Counted from the stretch's first letter, positions 47,422-60,000 are shown. The stretch: 64,000 nucleotides of DNA from Euonymus europaeus (GCA_963580455.1 OY756960.1:5642001-5706000), one strand, 5' to 3'. The notes: generated by a model from the sequence alone, not told the origin. A program made the numbers and translations.

Positions 47422-47706
47422 AGTTTTGATGCAATTGGATTGCGAGAGAACCTTTTGAGGGGCATTTATGCATATGCTTTTGAGAAACCATATGCAATTC
47501 AGCAAAAGAGAATTGTTCCATTATGCAAGGGTCTTGATTTTATTCAACAAGCTCAATTTGGAACTGGGAAATCAACAACTTTTTGCTCTGGCATTTTGCA
47601 GCAACTTGATTATAATGTGGTTCATGCGTGTGTTGGAGGCACAAGTGCTAGAGAGGATCAACGCATTCTTCAAACTATTATCCATGTTATTGTTGGAACT
47701 TTGAGT
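47422..47706 (+). pseudogene. eIF4A (DEAD-box helicase) gene fragment, captured
   Basis: Open-frame sequence with the N-terminal pattern of plant eIF4[30 protein letters not shown] (Q motif), [20 protein letters not shown] (motif I, normally AQSGTGKT), [12 protein letters not shown], then directly [19 protein letters not shown] and HVIVGT. Known eIF4A proteins have about 34 residues, including motif Ia (PTRELA), between LQQLDYG and VHACVGG; here they are missing in frame. After VGT the similarity stops where motif Ib (TPGR) would follow. No introns interrupt it, so it came from a spliced transcript or from within an exon. It has no ATG of its own and no helicase core, and is not expected to be functional. 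Confidence 0.85.
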
Positions 47707-48624
47707 TGTGGAAACAAGGGCACACAATTTGGACATGTCTTAAGAATTACTAAGAAGGAAGACCTTGATGACAAGGTGCTTCTAAGAGGGTGGTCTATTA
47801 TGATCACTTTTTGAAAAAAAACACCATGGTTTTACTTACGGGCTATTTTGGATATTGGGCTTGAGTGTTTTGGGCCTGTATGTCCACTTAGGTAGTTTGA
47901 GTGGTTAATGCAATGTAATAATTAGTTTGGTTATTCTGGTACATCCCTATAAAGACGTTGCTCGGGTGCTTTGGAGGGGCATGAAAAGATATAACAAAAA
48001 AGGCTTTTATTCTGATTTATCTCTATTAGGGTGTTTCTCTCTGGATGTGAACAAGAAAGCTGCATCTATTGGAGCTACTGCTTGATTCCACTTTTTCTTA
48101 CTCTGTTAGAAGCTTGCATCTATTGGAGACAAACTTGGTTTTTGTTCCTGACATAAAACACCAATAATCGAGCCATCGACGACCATAGTTGGTCATCTGT
48201 CTCTGCAAAGACCTAGAGGATTCATGCATCTATCACCTGTTTTGAGGTCTCTTGGGTAAATAAATTGTGTCGGTTGGGATGTCAAAATTTCTTTTTGGAG
48301 AATTAATGTGAAAAGTAAGTGGTTCATAACATTATCTTTTTCTCTTTCAAATTTTAGATTTAAATTTGGTTGGATTGAATCCTTATGGAGGTTTAGTTGT
48401 AAGAAATTGGTGGCAGCAATTAAGCAAATGTTGATACTAGAAACACTTTAAATTCTTGTGATTCAACCCAAGGTTTGTTGTTTTTTTCACTTATTAATTA
48501 GTTTCAATGTTTAATAGTACTATTACCTCTATGATTGGAGGAGATATTGTTTGATTTCTATTGGTAGAGATTTGAGGGCATCTATAGTGGAAAGACTAAT
48601 AAGCTCATTATTTTTGAAGAAGTC
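47707..48624 (+). other. Possible gypsy polyprotein tail, then non-coding
   Basis: [19 protein letters not shown] just after the eIF4A fragment resembles the LEDKVLLRGGS end of plant gypsy polyproteins. If so, the eIF4A piece lies between the two ends of one retroelement. Beyond 47820 I see no gene; AAGCTTGCATCTATTGGAG-type words repeat at 48058 and 48112. Confidence 0.45.
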
Positions 48625-48627
48625 TTA

Positions 48628-50608
48628 GGGTTCATTTGTTTCACAATTATATTTCGCAGCTTAACGTTGTTAAAAATGATGTGCTAAAAGCTGTAAAAAA
48701 TGTTGTGGGGCCTATAACTTTGAACTATATAAAATGGTGTGACGTGTTTGTTTCATTTTTTTACAATAGCATATAAGTGGTCAAATTACCACTAGGGGCA
48801 TTTGATTTGTGTTTCTTTAATACTATTTATATTTGGCTACTGTTATTTTTGAAAAATTCACTCTAAATTCAGCCTAAATTCTTCAAAATTTATCCAAATT
48901 CAATTGTGATTCACCTCAAATTCATCAAAATTAATCCAAATTAATATGAAGTTCTCCCAAATTCACCTACAATTCATCAAAATTAACCATATTTCATCAA
49001 AATCCTCCTCTTGTCTTAGGTACCAGTAGTGACAATGGCAAATGGGGGAGCTGGACACTAGCAAAGGGTGTAGTCAAGGAGATAACTCTTGAGGAGAGTG
49101 ACTTGGCCCATAAAAGCAAGGATATAGAAGAGAAAATTGATATTCGCTCAACTATGGCAGTGACTGAGAGTTATCTCCTATGCGGCTGTGCCTGTCTCAA
49201 TCTCTCACTTTCAATCGTTTGCTTCTTCTTTTGTGACTGCCTTCTCCAAACTTGGTAAGCTAGACTCAATACTAACCAATTAACTCTTAGCAGTTCATGC
49301 TTAACTCGATCTAGACTTAGTGTGACTTAGTCTATCTTTTGTCAGGTGGCGCATTCTAGGTGAGAAAGGACGAGTATGAGGGAGGAAGTGGATTGGATCC
49401 AATGAAACTGATTGAAAATGAAACCAAGGAGGTGCAACCAAAAGAGAAGTACAGAGAAGACGAGGAAGATGAGGGCAATTGTGGAAATTTCTTTCAAAGT
49501 TAGTGAAACACTAGTCTAAGACTGTGTCTCATTTTGTACAGCATTAACACGGTGCAAAACGCACAAAAAAAGTTCAAGTGTTTAGTGTTGACAAAGTTTT
49601 ATGTGGGTCCCATAGCTTAAAACTGTGGGAAACTCGTAACAAAGGGTGTCCCAAGGTCTGTTTGTTTCACAATTGTATTTCATAGCTTAAAGCTATAAAA
49701 AAATATTGTGTAAAATGCTGTATAAAATGGTGTGGGGTGTTTGGTTCTTTTTTTTTACAATAGGATATAAGTGGTCAAATGACCACTAGGGGCATTTGAT
49801 TTGTGTTTCTTTAATACTATTTATATTTGGTTAATGTTATTTTTGAAAAATTCACTCTAAATTCATCAAAATTTATCTAAATTCAATTGTGATTCACCTG
49901 AAATTCATCAAAACTAATCCAAATTAATATGAAGTTCTCCAAAATTCAGCTAAAATTTATCAAAATCCTCCTCTTATCTCAAGTACCAGTAGTGACAATG
50001 GCAAAGCGGGAGCTGGACACTGCCAAAGGTGTAGTCAAGGAGATAACTCTCGATGAGAGTGATTTGGCCCATAAAAGCACGAATATAGAAGAGAAAATTG
50101 ATATTGGCTCAACTATGGCAGTGACTGAGAGTTATCTCCTCTACAGCTCTGCCTGTCTCAGTCTCTCACTCTCAATCATTTGCTTCTTCTTCTGGGACCG
50201 CCTTCTCCAAACTTGGTAAGCTGGACTCAATACTAACCAATTAACTCCCAACAGTTCATGCTTAACTCGGTCTAGACTCAGTGTGAGTTAGTCTATCATT
50301 TGTCAGGTGGCGGGTTATGGGCGAGAGAGGAACAGTAGGAGGGAGGAAGTGGGTCAGATCCAATGAAACCGATTGAAAATGAAACCAAGGAGGTGCAGCC
50401 AAAGGAGAAATACAAAGAAGAGGAGGAAGATAAGGGAAGTTGTGGAAATTTCTTTCGAAGTCAGTGAAATGCTAGTCAAAAATCGCGTCTCATTTTGCAC
50501 AACATTAAAGCGGTGCAAAATGCACAAAAAGTTTAGGTGTTTGGTTTGACAGCATTTTATGTGAGTCCTACAGCTTAAAACTGTGGGAATTGGGTAACAA
50601 ATGGTTCC
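48628..50608. mobile_element. Head-to-tail dimer of a ~1 kb Harbinger-like non-autonomous element
   Basis: Copy 1 is 48628-49651 and copy 2 is 49655-50608, with period about 994 bp (CCACTAGGGGCATTTGATTT at 48789 and 49783). The outer ends form imperfect inverted repeats (GGGTTCATTTGTTTCACAATT versus GGAACCATTTGTTACCCAATT) and are flanked by TTA on both sides (48625-48627 and 50609-50611). The two copies are separated by just CAA. TTA duplication and the end sequence fit PIF/Harbinger or a related superfamily. No transposase is present. Confidence 0.78.
49999..50219 (+). pseudogene. Short ORF in dimer copy 2, unknown, one membrane-like segment
   Basis: From MAKRELDTAKGVVKEITLDE an open frame reaches a stop at 50219 (73 codons from this ATG; an in-frame ATG at 49929 gives 96). 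The N-terminal half is charged; the C-terminal half has a hydrophobic stretch LLYSSACLSLSLSIICFFFW. The same sequence in copy 1 (about 49037-49257) is frameshifted, with intact codons in other frames. I do not recognise the protein. It may be captured host sequence carried by the element; AACTTGGTAAG at its end resembles a splice donor. Confidence 0.4.
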
Positions 50609-50672
50609 TTAGTTTTTTCAAGCTTTTGGGAATTGCATAACAAATGGTTCCTTAGTTCTTTCAAGCTTCATG
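50570..50672. repeat. Duplicated 3' end of the dimer element
   Basis: TAACAAATGGTTCCTTAGTT plus TTTTCAAGCTT occurs at 50595-50625 and again, slightly changed, at 50638-50670, together with the preceding TGGGAATTG. The terminal inverted repeat and its flank were thus duplicated in tandem (period about 43 bp). Confidence 0.85.
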
Positions 50673-51252
50673 TTCAAAACAAGCAAGTTTAGTATGTTTT
50701 TGGGTTTTAAATGAGAATGAGACTGACCACAAGTTCACTATCACCACCAACGCTCTCATCGGAGATGTAAGTTTTGATATGATTCAAATTCATTATTTCT
50801 ATTTCTACTTATTTTTTTCCCTAATGGAATTCAACTTATTTGATGGAATGGTTATGTGAACAATAGATGTCAAACTATATGTGTCACAATACTCATTGTC
50901 TTTCTAATTTTTCATTGAAATTGGTTTTTTTCCTTGGTTGTCTCTTACTATGTCTTGCAATCTTAGATTTTTGTTGAAGTTTTTGAGTTTTTTTATTGCG
51001 GGCATTTGATGAATTTGTCTTTTCTGGGTTCATGACTGTAACTGGTTGTGATGAATGTGGGCATTATGAGCATCTCCAATGTTCTTTGTTTGTTCACACT
51101 CTTCTTTAGTGCTTTTCTGTGTAAATTTTTTGGCCTCTATTACTAGGTTATGCTTTTACAATGTAGAGGAATTTCCAGCTAAAAAGATGGATAAATCAAA
51201 CTTGAGGTATGATTTCGAAAATTAGTCAATAATATTAATTTATTCATTTACT
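50673..51252. other. No gene recognised
   Basis: One stretch, ENETDHKFTITTNALIGD followed by a GTAAG donor at 50768, could be a lone exon scrap, but I cannot assign it. The rest is AT-rich. Confidence 0.35.
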
Positions 51253-52190
51253 GCATATTTTTTTTATTTATTTTTTCATAAACGAAACTTTAAAACATTT
51301 TATTTCTCAAAATACATGTTAGATTTCGAAAAAAATTAGATATTCGAACTCAACGCGTAAAAATATTTCTAATAAGACCCATTGTCGATAGTTTTATTGC
51401 GTTTTTTCAATTAAATTATTTTTAAAAAATAATGTAATTCATATATGTAATGTGTAGACTGTCCATTCGAGCTGAAATTTTATTACACAATAATAGTATT
51501 CATATATTCGTTGTTTTTTATATTTTTATTGAAATTACATTGGATATCCGAACCTGTTAGGATTTAGTAGTTAAGACCCTAGGGTTTAACACTTGAGAAA
51601 TTTAGGAATTTAGTAGCGAATCCGTTGGGGTTTTGCAAATCCGAAAATGAAAATCCGATACACGAGCCCGTTAAGGTTTAGCGAATCCGTTCCCCTTGGG
51701 GTTTAACACGTGTTGTTTATTTTATCGAATGGAAATCCGATACACGAGCCTATTAAGGTTTAGCAAATCCGTTTTCATTCGAGTTTGACACTTATAGTTT
51801 AAGTTACAACATGAAAATATGATAAACGAGCTCATATCAGTACCCATAAATAAACACTATAACCTACATAACCCACATATAAGTAAAAAAAATAATGTAA
51901 TGAAAAATAATATAATTAAGAATAACTGAATAAAACCTATCAATGATGAATCTTGTTAAATAGATATTTACTTGTTGATTCTAGATATACATTTTTTTTC
52001 GAAATCTAATATGTATTTTAAAAGATAAAGTATTTAAAATTTTTGTTTAAGAAAAAAAAATGTGCTAAGAGAATTTCAAATGAAATATTTTATTTTTTTA
52101 AATTTTAATTTTCCATGTTATATACTTACAAAACATGTCATGTAGACTTGGGTTAAAATTGGGCTACAAAAACTTGGCATATTTAGTGCC
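51253..52190. mobile_element. Foldback element with 82-bp minisatellite, copy 2
   Basis: Matches copy 1 (29705-30745) across both arms and the minisatellite (AAAATCCGATACACGAGCCC at 51648, AAATCCGATACACGAGCCT at 51731, a decayed third unit near 51812). The right end, GTAGACTTGGGTTAAAATTG then GGCTACAAAAACTTGG, keeps the outer arm. The left outer ~80 bp present in copy 1 seems lost. No ORF. Confidence 0.75.
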
Positions 52191-53454
52191 ACCCAATTTT
52201 TATTGACATTTGTAGTTATTTTAGTGTGCTCAAAAAATTGGAAACTTTTGTTGTCATGGTGGTGGAATGCGGAGTATATCTTGGTAGTTTGAGCATGAAA
52301 ATTTTAGGATTTTTATACGTTTACTCATGTCTTTTACAAAAAAAAATAAATTATAATTAGTTTTAAAAAACATAATTATAATTAGTTTGAGAATCGTTCC
52401 ACTCGTAGTGCGGGTATTACACTTGTTTGGGATTAAGCCCAATAATCTCCCCCTTGACAATTGTGGGATTGTAAACAAAGCATAACGACATAAGTACATG
52501 CTCCCCCTAAATTAGTAACCAAATAAAAATAGAATAGCTTACTCTCATTATTTTATCTTCCCCTCAATATCTTATCTCCTCCTTTTTGATCCCCCAAGTT
52601 GTCAAATATGGGCTCTTAAAATTTCTGAAGAAGGTTGCCATTTAGAAAATCTGAGAAAGGTTACTCAAAGATACCTCATGTCTGATTGATTGATTATCAC
52701 AAGGAATCACAAGAATATCTCGAAGTGCATGACTGAGGTAGTCCCTTCAAGATTATATATACTTAAAAAAACATCCATATGACTGCAGATTCCTCTTCAT
52801 TAGTATTCAAAGTTGTATGGACCAACATGCATCTAAAATATAATTTCTTGACCGAACGTTTCTTTGTTTGAGATGTTTGTGGAGGCTGGCTCATATCATG
52901 TGATTTCTCAGAAGCATCACTTTGTTTTTCAGCAAGAGTTTGAAACCTATTTTGAAGAAACTTTTTCTGCACATTTTCAATGTTAATCTTCTTGGATAAA
53001 AATATGATTTAGGCATATATAACTTATGACAGTAAATTCATATATGACCACCCCTAATACCAGAATAATTATAGATAGGAATGAACTTACCTCCATCATA
53101 CCTTCGAGAATTTTTTCCTCCCAAAGAACGGTTAAGTGTAGAATAGTTGATCTACCAAAACATAAGAAGTTTCACACTTTTGATGCAAATGAGATTTTTT
53201 ACCTTGAACATCTACCTTACTCGGCAAATGTTAGAAAAATAGTACCCTAAAATGGGTTTTCTACATTTTAATACTCTTATGTACCATCTAATCTGACCCA
53301 ATCATGGGTTTTGGCCTAGCTTCAAAACTCATATTGGAGTGAGAGTTGGGCTACCATAAAATGTTCCGTACAAGACCATCATGGGCTTAGCAGCCCAAAA
53401 GTTACTTTACAAGACTAGCTTAGGCTTTGCAACCCACATGTTCAAAAATGATAA
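52191..53454. other. Intergenic with possible Ty1/copia 3' junction on minus
   Basis: On minus, CAAGGGGGAGATTATTGGG (52458-52440) resembles the polypurine tract and LTR start of a Ty1/copia element. No copia protein was found upstream of it. Open frames at 52763-52972 (minus) and 53026-53250 (plus) have no pattern I recognise, and I do not call them genes. Confidence 0.3.
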
Positions 53455-53633
53455 AGATCCTAGTAATAAAAATCCTAGTGATTTTTATCCCAAAATTATC
53501 TCAACAATATGTGTCATTTATTGTTTAAGATTTTCAATGGGCCCTTTCCTATGATGTCATTACACCCAATGAATGAGTGTAAAACACTATTGGGATGTTT
53601 TTGGGATAAAAATCACTGGGATCTCTAGCATTA
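53455..53633. mobile_element. Small MITE with ~40-bp inverted ends
   Basis: Left arm 53471-53508 (ATCCTAGTGATTTTTATCCC) and right arm 53587-53623 (reverse ATCCCAGTGATTTTTATCCC) are inverted copies separated by about 80 bp. There is no coding region. The superfamily is not determined because the target duplication is unclear. Confidence 0.75.
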
Positions 53634-53771
53634 GTTTCTCTTTGTCACAGCTCACTGTGTCTATACCGCTCTCTATGGGCTCGAGAACTACATGACGAAA
53701 AAGCAAGCATTCATAATTGCATCATTTACTACATCTTTTCTAGTCTCACTTTTCACTTCTCTCTCTGTGTA

Positions 53772-54025
53772 TGATAGACACAAGTTCTTGAGGAAGAAGT
53801 TCAGAGAAGAAGAGACGAGAAGAGTAGAGAAGAAGGAGAAGAGAATTACTCTTATATTCCAGAATGTGCTTTCTATTACAAGGACTCGCCTTATATGGCC
53901 AATGCCAACACTTACTAATATTGTTAGCTAATACATGCCTTAACAAGACTAACTAACTTTTGATTTGAATCCTCTATGAGTGATCCACATGTAACCTATA
54001 CAACACAACTCAGCAGATCCTATCA
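53772..54025 (-). repeat. 3' LTR of the gypsy element (254 bp)
   Basis: Begins TGATAGACACAAGTTCTTGA and ends GATCCTATCA; it is the direct counterpart of 60563-60815. An open frame inside it (53692-53931) is only LTR sequence. Confidence 0.92.
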
Positions 54026-54029
54026 TTAC

Positions 54030-57000
54030 GCGACTGATGAAAAATGACCTTGTCCTTAAGGTTGGAACTCATCAAAGTCCTACCAAGTAGCTTCTTCTTT
54101 GTTGTGATCAATCCACAATACCAAGAACTGAGTCCGAGCAACAATTCTCATTTCTTGTAAATTCTTCTTTGGAACACAGCAACGAGAACTTCCTGAAATA
54201 TGCCTTCATCTGTGACTCTAGGAAGAGATTAAGATGGCAATACAAATAGGCGTAGATGCTTTTTCAGATAGCTTACATGAAAGACTGGATGAAGCTTGGT
54301 TTCTTCTGGTAACCACTTTAGTTTATAAGAGACCTTGCCAATTCTTTGTAGCACTTCATATGGACCAAAATACTTGGAATATAACTTATGGAAAGAATGC
54401 AAAGTTAACAAAGGCAACTTGTATGGAGTCAACTACAAACTTTACTAAATATCCAACTACAAACTCTCTATTTATCTTGTGTTTATTTGCCTACACCTGC
54501 ATTCTATCTTGTTCTAACTCAAATTGTAACTCAATAGTGCTAAAATCTGGTCTCTCTGAATAAGACCTTGATCCAATATATCAAGTCTACTTGTTCCCTT
54601 CTCATATGTGAAAATGTGAGGTTAAACATACCCATAAACTGCCTCAAATGGACTCATCCTTGCTAAAGTGTAATACACAGTATTATAACACCATTCTACC
54701 CAAGCTAATCATTGCACCCATTTCCTAGGTTGTAATCTAGTAAAACATTTGAAATAAGTCTTAATACATATATTAACAACCTCAGTTTGCCTATCACCTT
54801 ATGGGTGATACCCTGAACTCATGCATAATTTGGAACCTTGTAGTTTGAAAAATTATTTCCTAAATAGACTAAGAAATAGAGGGTCCCTATCACTTACTGT
54901 AATGCCCCAACTCAGAAATCACACTCCGAGTCGGGTGCGCAATCGATTACGTTTATGCTAGTCACTAAGGACATTCTCCCACGCCATCCTAACCTTGAAT
55001 TCTATCAAAAATCCTATAGCACCTCCCAATATATTGGAGAGTGTCAACCTAGAGTCAACAAACACATCATAATCAATTAAATTACAATTCTACAGCCTAG
55101 CGTGGCCTTTAACCATCTACCACAATCACACACTAGGTAGGGCCTCAGGCCTCCTATTCACATGCAAATATATAATTTGCAATAACCATCATCAATCACA
55201 AGTAATCATGTTCCAAAAAGAAATGTTCAGACTGTAGTCCTACAACCCAGTACAGGAGTCCCGATCACACGGCACATGCTCCCAACCATCCATTAGTCAT
55301 ATCATATAGTTACATTAACATTCAAATACCATACTGGTATAGTACTACATGAACTAACTTAAATCATCCAAAACCTAAGCAGGCCTATGGCTCAAAGGTG
55401 GTCATCCATATCACGCATGCCTCCCTTGATACGTAACTTGGTCCACAACACTAGTCTCATCTAAAGGATACAAAAAAGTAATTGGGTGAGTAGGAGACTC
55501 AGTAGGGATAAAAGAAAAGTAATCAACAATGTAAATGCTAGAAGGAAAGCAATCCTAATGCAACAATATGACATCTAACATTGCACATCAAGTAAACAAA
55601 TAAATAAACATACCATACGGGCCTGAGCCTAGCTCAACGAAACTTTTGGCATCGTCAAAAAACCTTGGACCCTACTACGGTGACACCGTAAAGTGCATCC
55701 ATCACATATGGAGGCCCAACCCAGTCTAAGCATTCCTTAAAAATTTGGAAAGCCTATAGGACCCTATGGAACTCTGTATTTCCACACATAACCTAAGGGT
55801 ATTACGAGTCCATACCCGCAATTCCCAATGCATCTACAATGCATGTCCAACATATTCGTGCAAGAATAAGTATATATAAATCAATTTATATATACATACA
55901 TACACTACATGAAGTATGTTTCAAGTAAAACATATCCAAAAGATGCTCGAATATGAATAAGGTATGATATTCATCATTCATTTAATATCAAGAATTCACA
56001 CATAGACTCATCCTCCCTTGGGAGAAAATAAGGTAAAGACAAAAAATGAATGACCAATGAAAAATCAAACCGTTCTTTAGAGGATTGAAACAAATGTGAT
56101 AGAATAATGGGTAAGAATCCCTACCTTGTTTCCAAGCAAAGTAAATGAACTTATACAAAATCCTAGGGTTTTGGCTTTCTCAACATAACCAAAAATTCAA
56201 CCGAACCCATATCAATACTTCAACACATCTATTCCATGTATTAAAACATCAAACAAGTAAAGATTTCAAAAACCCTTACCTTCTCTCTCTAGAAATTCCA
56301 ATTTCTCCAACCCAAGCCTTCAAGCTTGAATCCTTACAAACCAGCACTCAACCTAGTATATAACATCATAAATAACCTCAAACCATCTATTTAACGTTTG
56401 AACAAAATCCACAAAAATCCTATGTTCTAGAAATCCATGAAACTTACTTCAAATCCTTGAAATTTTCCAAACTTAGCTTAGATGAGCAAAAATCCTCCAA
56501 AACCTTGTTGAAATCCACCAAGAATTCTCACTTTTCTCTCTATAATGAATTTTGGCCAAAACCTATAATTTTCTCCCTCTGTATGCAACTAAAAGAGCTG
56601 GAAATCCCGCGTTTTGCGCCTAGGAAAGATTTACACACGCCTAGTCAACTTGGCCCTAAATTATTTTTTCTAAAATTTCCAACCTGGGTGAGATTTCTAC
56701 ACGTCTAGGCATGTGGGAATTTGGCCTAGGTGTCCACCCCTTACATCCCTTTTATTTTCCTTCTGTTCTGGGTGCTCTTGGGTTGGCGCCGTACAAGCCT
56801 ATGTGTGTCTAGCACCTACAAAACTTTCAAAGACCTAGTTTTTTCATCCTCTAAGTATCCTACTTGTTAATATTTGGGTTGGGTGTTACACTTACAATAG
56901 AGGCTAGTATCCCATGTAGCTTAAAAATACGATCAACAAATAGTTGAGCCACTACCACCACCACCACTGTTTTTCCTTTACATGGCAGTCTAGTAATGAA

Positions 57001-60000
57001 ATCGATACTAATGTCATGCCATAATTGTTGTGGTATTGGGAGTGGTTGTAGTAAATCTAGGACATTTAATGTTTCATACTTGTTTTGCTGATATATTTGA
57101 CATTCAACTACCCAGTTCTTAATGTTTCGCTTCATGTAAGTCCAATAAAAATTGTTATGGTTAAATCAACAAACACATGAACACACAATCAAGAATCAAA
57201 TGAAGAATAAAGCTAACCAAATAATGAAACAAATAGTATTCAAACTTAACAATAATTCTTCTTCAACCTATGATATGTCCTATGCACACCTTGGTGTCCA
57301 GCTGCTGAAGTTCCATGATATTCTTGGAACAATCGTTCCCTCCACTTTGAATTTGGACTAAGAACTATTCTTGTTTTATACTTCAAGAAACCATTGTCAG
57401 TCTAAAACTTTGACATACCAATAGTAGGACTGTTAGCACTTCCTTCAGTTTTTATTCCTTTGAACATTCTTTAATTTTTTCCATTATCCATTTATCCTTA
57501 TCATTTTATCTCCTCAAATCATCTTACCACCCAAAAAATGGTTATGTAATAACAATTACCTCAGCAATTGATTTAGATTTCCCATTCTCATGCAAAACAT
57601 AGAGCTGTTCTGGTAATAATTTGAACCATGTATCCTAGACAATGCATCAACAACCAGATTATATGGCCCTTCTTATATTGAATTTAATAATCAAACCCCA
57701 ATAGTTTTGCAACCCATTTATGTTGAAATTGTGTATTTCCCTTTGATGCAAAAAGTACTTGAGACTGTTGTGATCAATCCTAATAATGAAATGTCTCCCA
57801 TATAGGTAGTTTTGCCATTTTCTAACAGCATGAACTATTGCTTTAAGTTATCTCTTATATGTAGGTAAAGCCTGGTTCCTAGGCACAAGTGCTTGACTTG
57901 TAAATGCAATAGGTTTACCTTCTTGTTGTATACTACTCCAATGCTATAACCAGAGGCATCGTATTTCACTTCAAAAACCTTATTAAAGTTAGAAAGAGCC
58001 AACACTTGTGGAAAAACCATGATGTTCTTTGCATACCAGCATAATCCATTATTTTTTGGCCAGTCAACGATTGCTTTGAGCTTACTTGGATTAGCTTCAA
58101 CTCCACTTCCAGAAACTATATAGCCCAAGTAATCCAGCCTATCTTGTCCAAAAATCATTTTTCTTCTTAATCAACAATTGGTTCAACTATAGTAACTCAA
58201 GAATCATCCTAAAATGTGTCATATGTAACTCCTATCCAGCATTGTAAATTAGAATGTCATCAAAGAAAACTAGTATAAATTTTCTGAGATGAGGTATGAA
58301 TATGTCATTCATTAGATTATGAAAAGTGGCTAGTGCATTTGTAAGACCAAATGGCATTACAAGGAACTCATAGTGTCCTTTATGAGTCCTAAAGGCTGTT
58401 TTTTCAATGTCACTAGTGGCCATCCTAATTTGGTGATAACCTCACCTTAGTTCAAGTTTAGAAAATATTGAGCTCCATGTAGCTCATCTAATAAATCATT
58501 AATTAAGGGCATTGGATACTTGCCTTTAATATTCAAATGATTCAACAACCTATAGTCCATGCATGTTCTCAAAGTACCTTTTTTTTCTTTTTCTTGACTA
58601 GAAGCAATGGTGAGGAGAAATGGCTATGACTTGGCATTATATATCCTGATTGTAAAGCTCTTGCACTGCTTTTTCAATTTTTATTTTTTGAGCAATTCCA
58701 TAATGATATAGTCTAACAATGGGTGGTTTAGATCCTATGATTAGTGGAATTGAATGATCCTATGACCTATGAGGTGGTAAGTCTGATGAAAGTTCAAAAA
58801 TAGACTCACACAAAGTCAATAACTCATTTATCTCTTGTCCTTGCATTTTAGTTAAATGAGTTATTCTTCTGTTCAACTAGTATAATTGAGTATATGAAGA
58901 ATCCCACATGAGCAGTAGGTAGCTTCTTCACAATTTGATAAGCAGTAGGCAACTTCTTCACAATTTGATATGTTGAAGCAATTCGTATTAGTGGAATTTG
59001 ATTTATATTTCCTTTCAACTTGAGCCTCTTTAATCCACCATAAATTCCATAGTTAATGCTTAGAAGTCCAATAAAATTGGAATTATAGTCGACACCATTG
59101 CACCCCCGAAACTACATCATAACACCCTAGAGGTAAGGTGAAGAAATCCACCTTTCCTGCATAATCCTCCATTTTCAGAGAATTCTCTTTCCAAATTCCT
59201 TTTCCCTTAACTTTGCCTCCATCAACTATTATCACTTAATACTCATTTGTAGGGTAAACTTACCACTCTATCTTCTAGACTAATCTGACATCAATGAAAT
59301 TATGGGTACTACCAGAGTCTATGAGTATGATGACATGATTATCATTAAGGAAACCACATATTTTCATTGTCTTAGGTACTTTTTTTATCTACTGTCTCAT
59401 ATCAAGTACTTAATTCCATATTAAAAAATTCTCCTTCAATTTGTTGCTCCTATAAAATTTCATCTACATCATTCTTATTTTCCTGTACAATTAACTCATC
59501 CGGTAGGATATATCCTTCTTCACCCATCTCAACATCTATTAGAAGCAATTGTTTCTTAACACAATTGTGCCTTACATACTTTTCATCACAATAGAAATAA
59601 AGACCTTTTATTTTGTAACTCCTCAAGATTGATTCTTCTGATAGGTATGGATCTCTCATGTGGTTTTGTGTTATTATTCTCATCTAAAATTTAGTTATAT
59701 CATTGAGGTCTGAAATCTATTCACAATAGGTAATCTTGAACTAGTACCAATACCATTGTACTTGGTTTCAGTAATCTTAGTGTCTATTTGATGTGCTAAA
59801 GCTATTTCATCATGCATAGTCTTAGGTTTGAGCAATTTCACATCATATCTCAATTCTTTCTTCAATCCCCCAATAAAATAAATTTTAAGTAAAGTAGGAC
59901 TAACATCTTTTGTTATAATAGCCAACCTTTTAAATTCATCAACATAAGCTTTTAGTGTACCTATTTGGCTCAATCTGAACAAGGACTTTGCTGTATACTC

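Noticed and set aside
47422..47814. A functional short eIF4A-like protein
   Set aside because: No start codon of its own, motif Ia missing, motif I altered, and the rest of the helicase absent.
52763..53250. Two frames (minus 69 codons, plus 74 codons)
   Set aside because: No family pattern; open length is expected by chance in AT-rich DNA and neither has a repeat copy to compare.
53692..53946. Overlapping frames at 53.7-53.95 kb
   Set aside because: Mostly inside the 254-bp LTR, whose other copy at 60.6 kb does not keep the frames.
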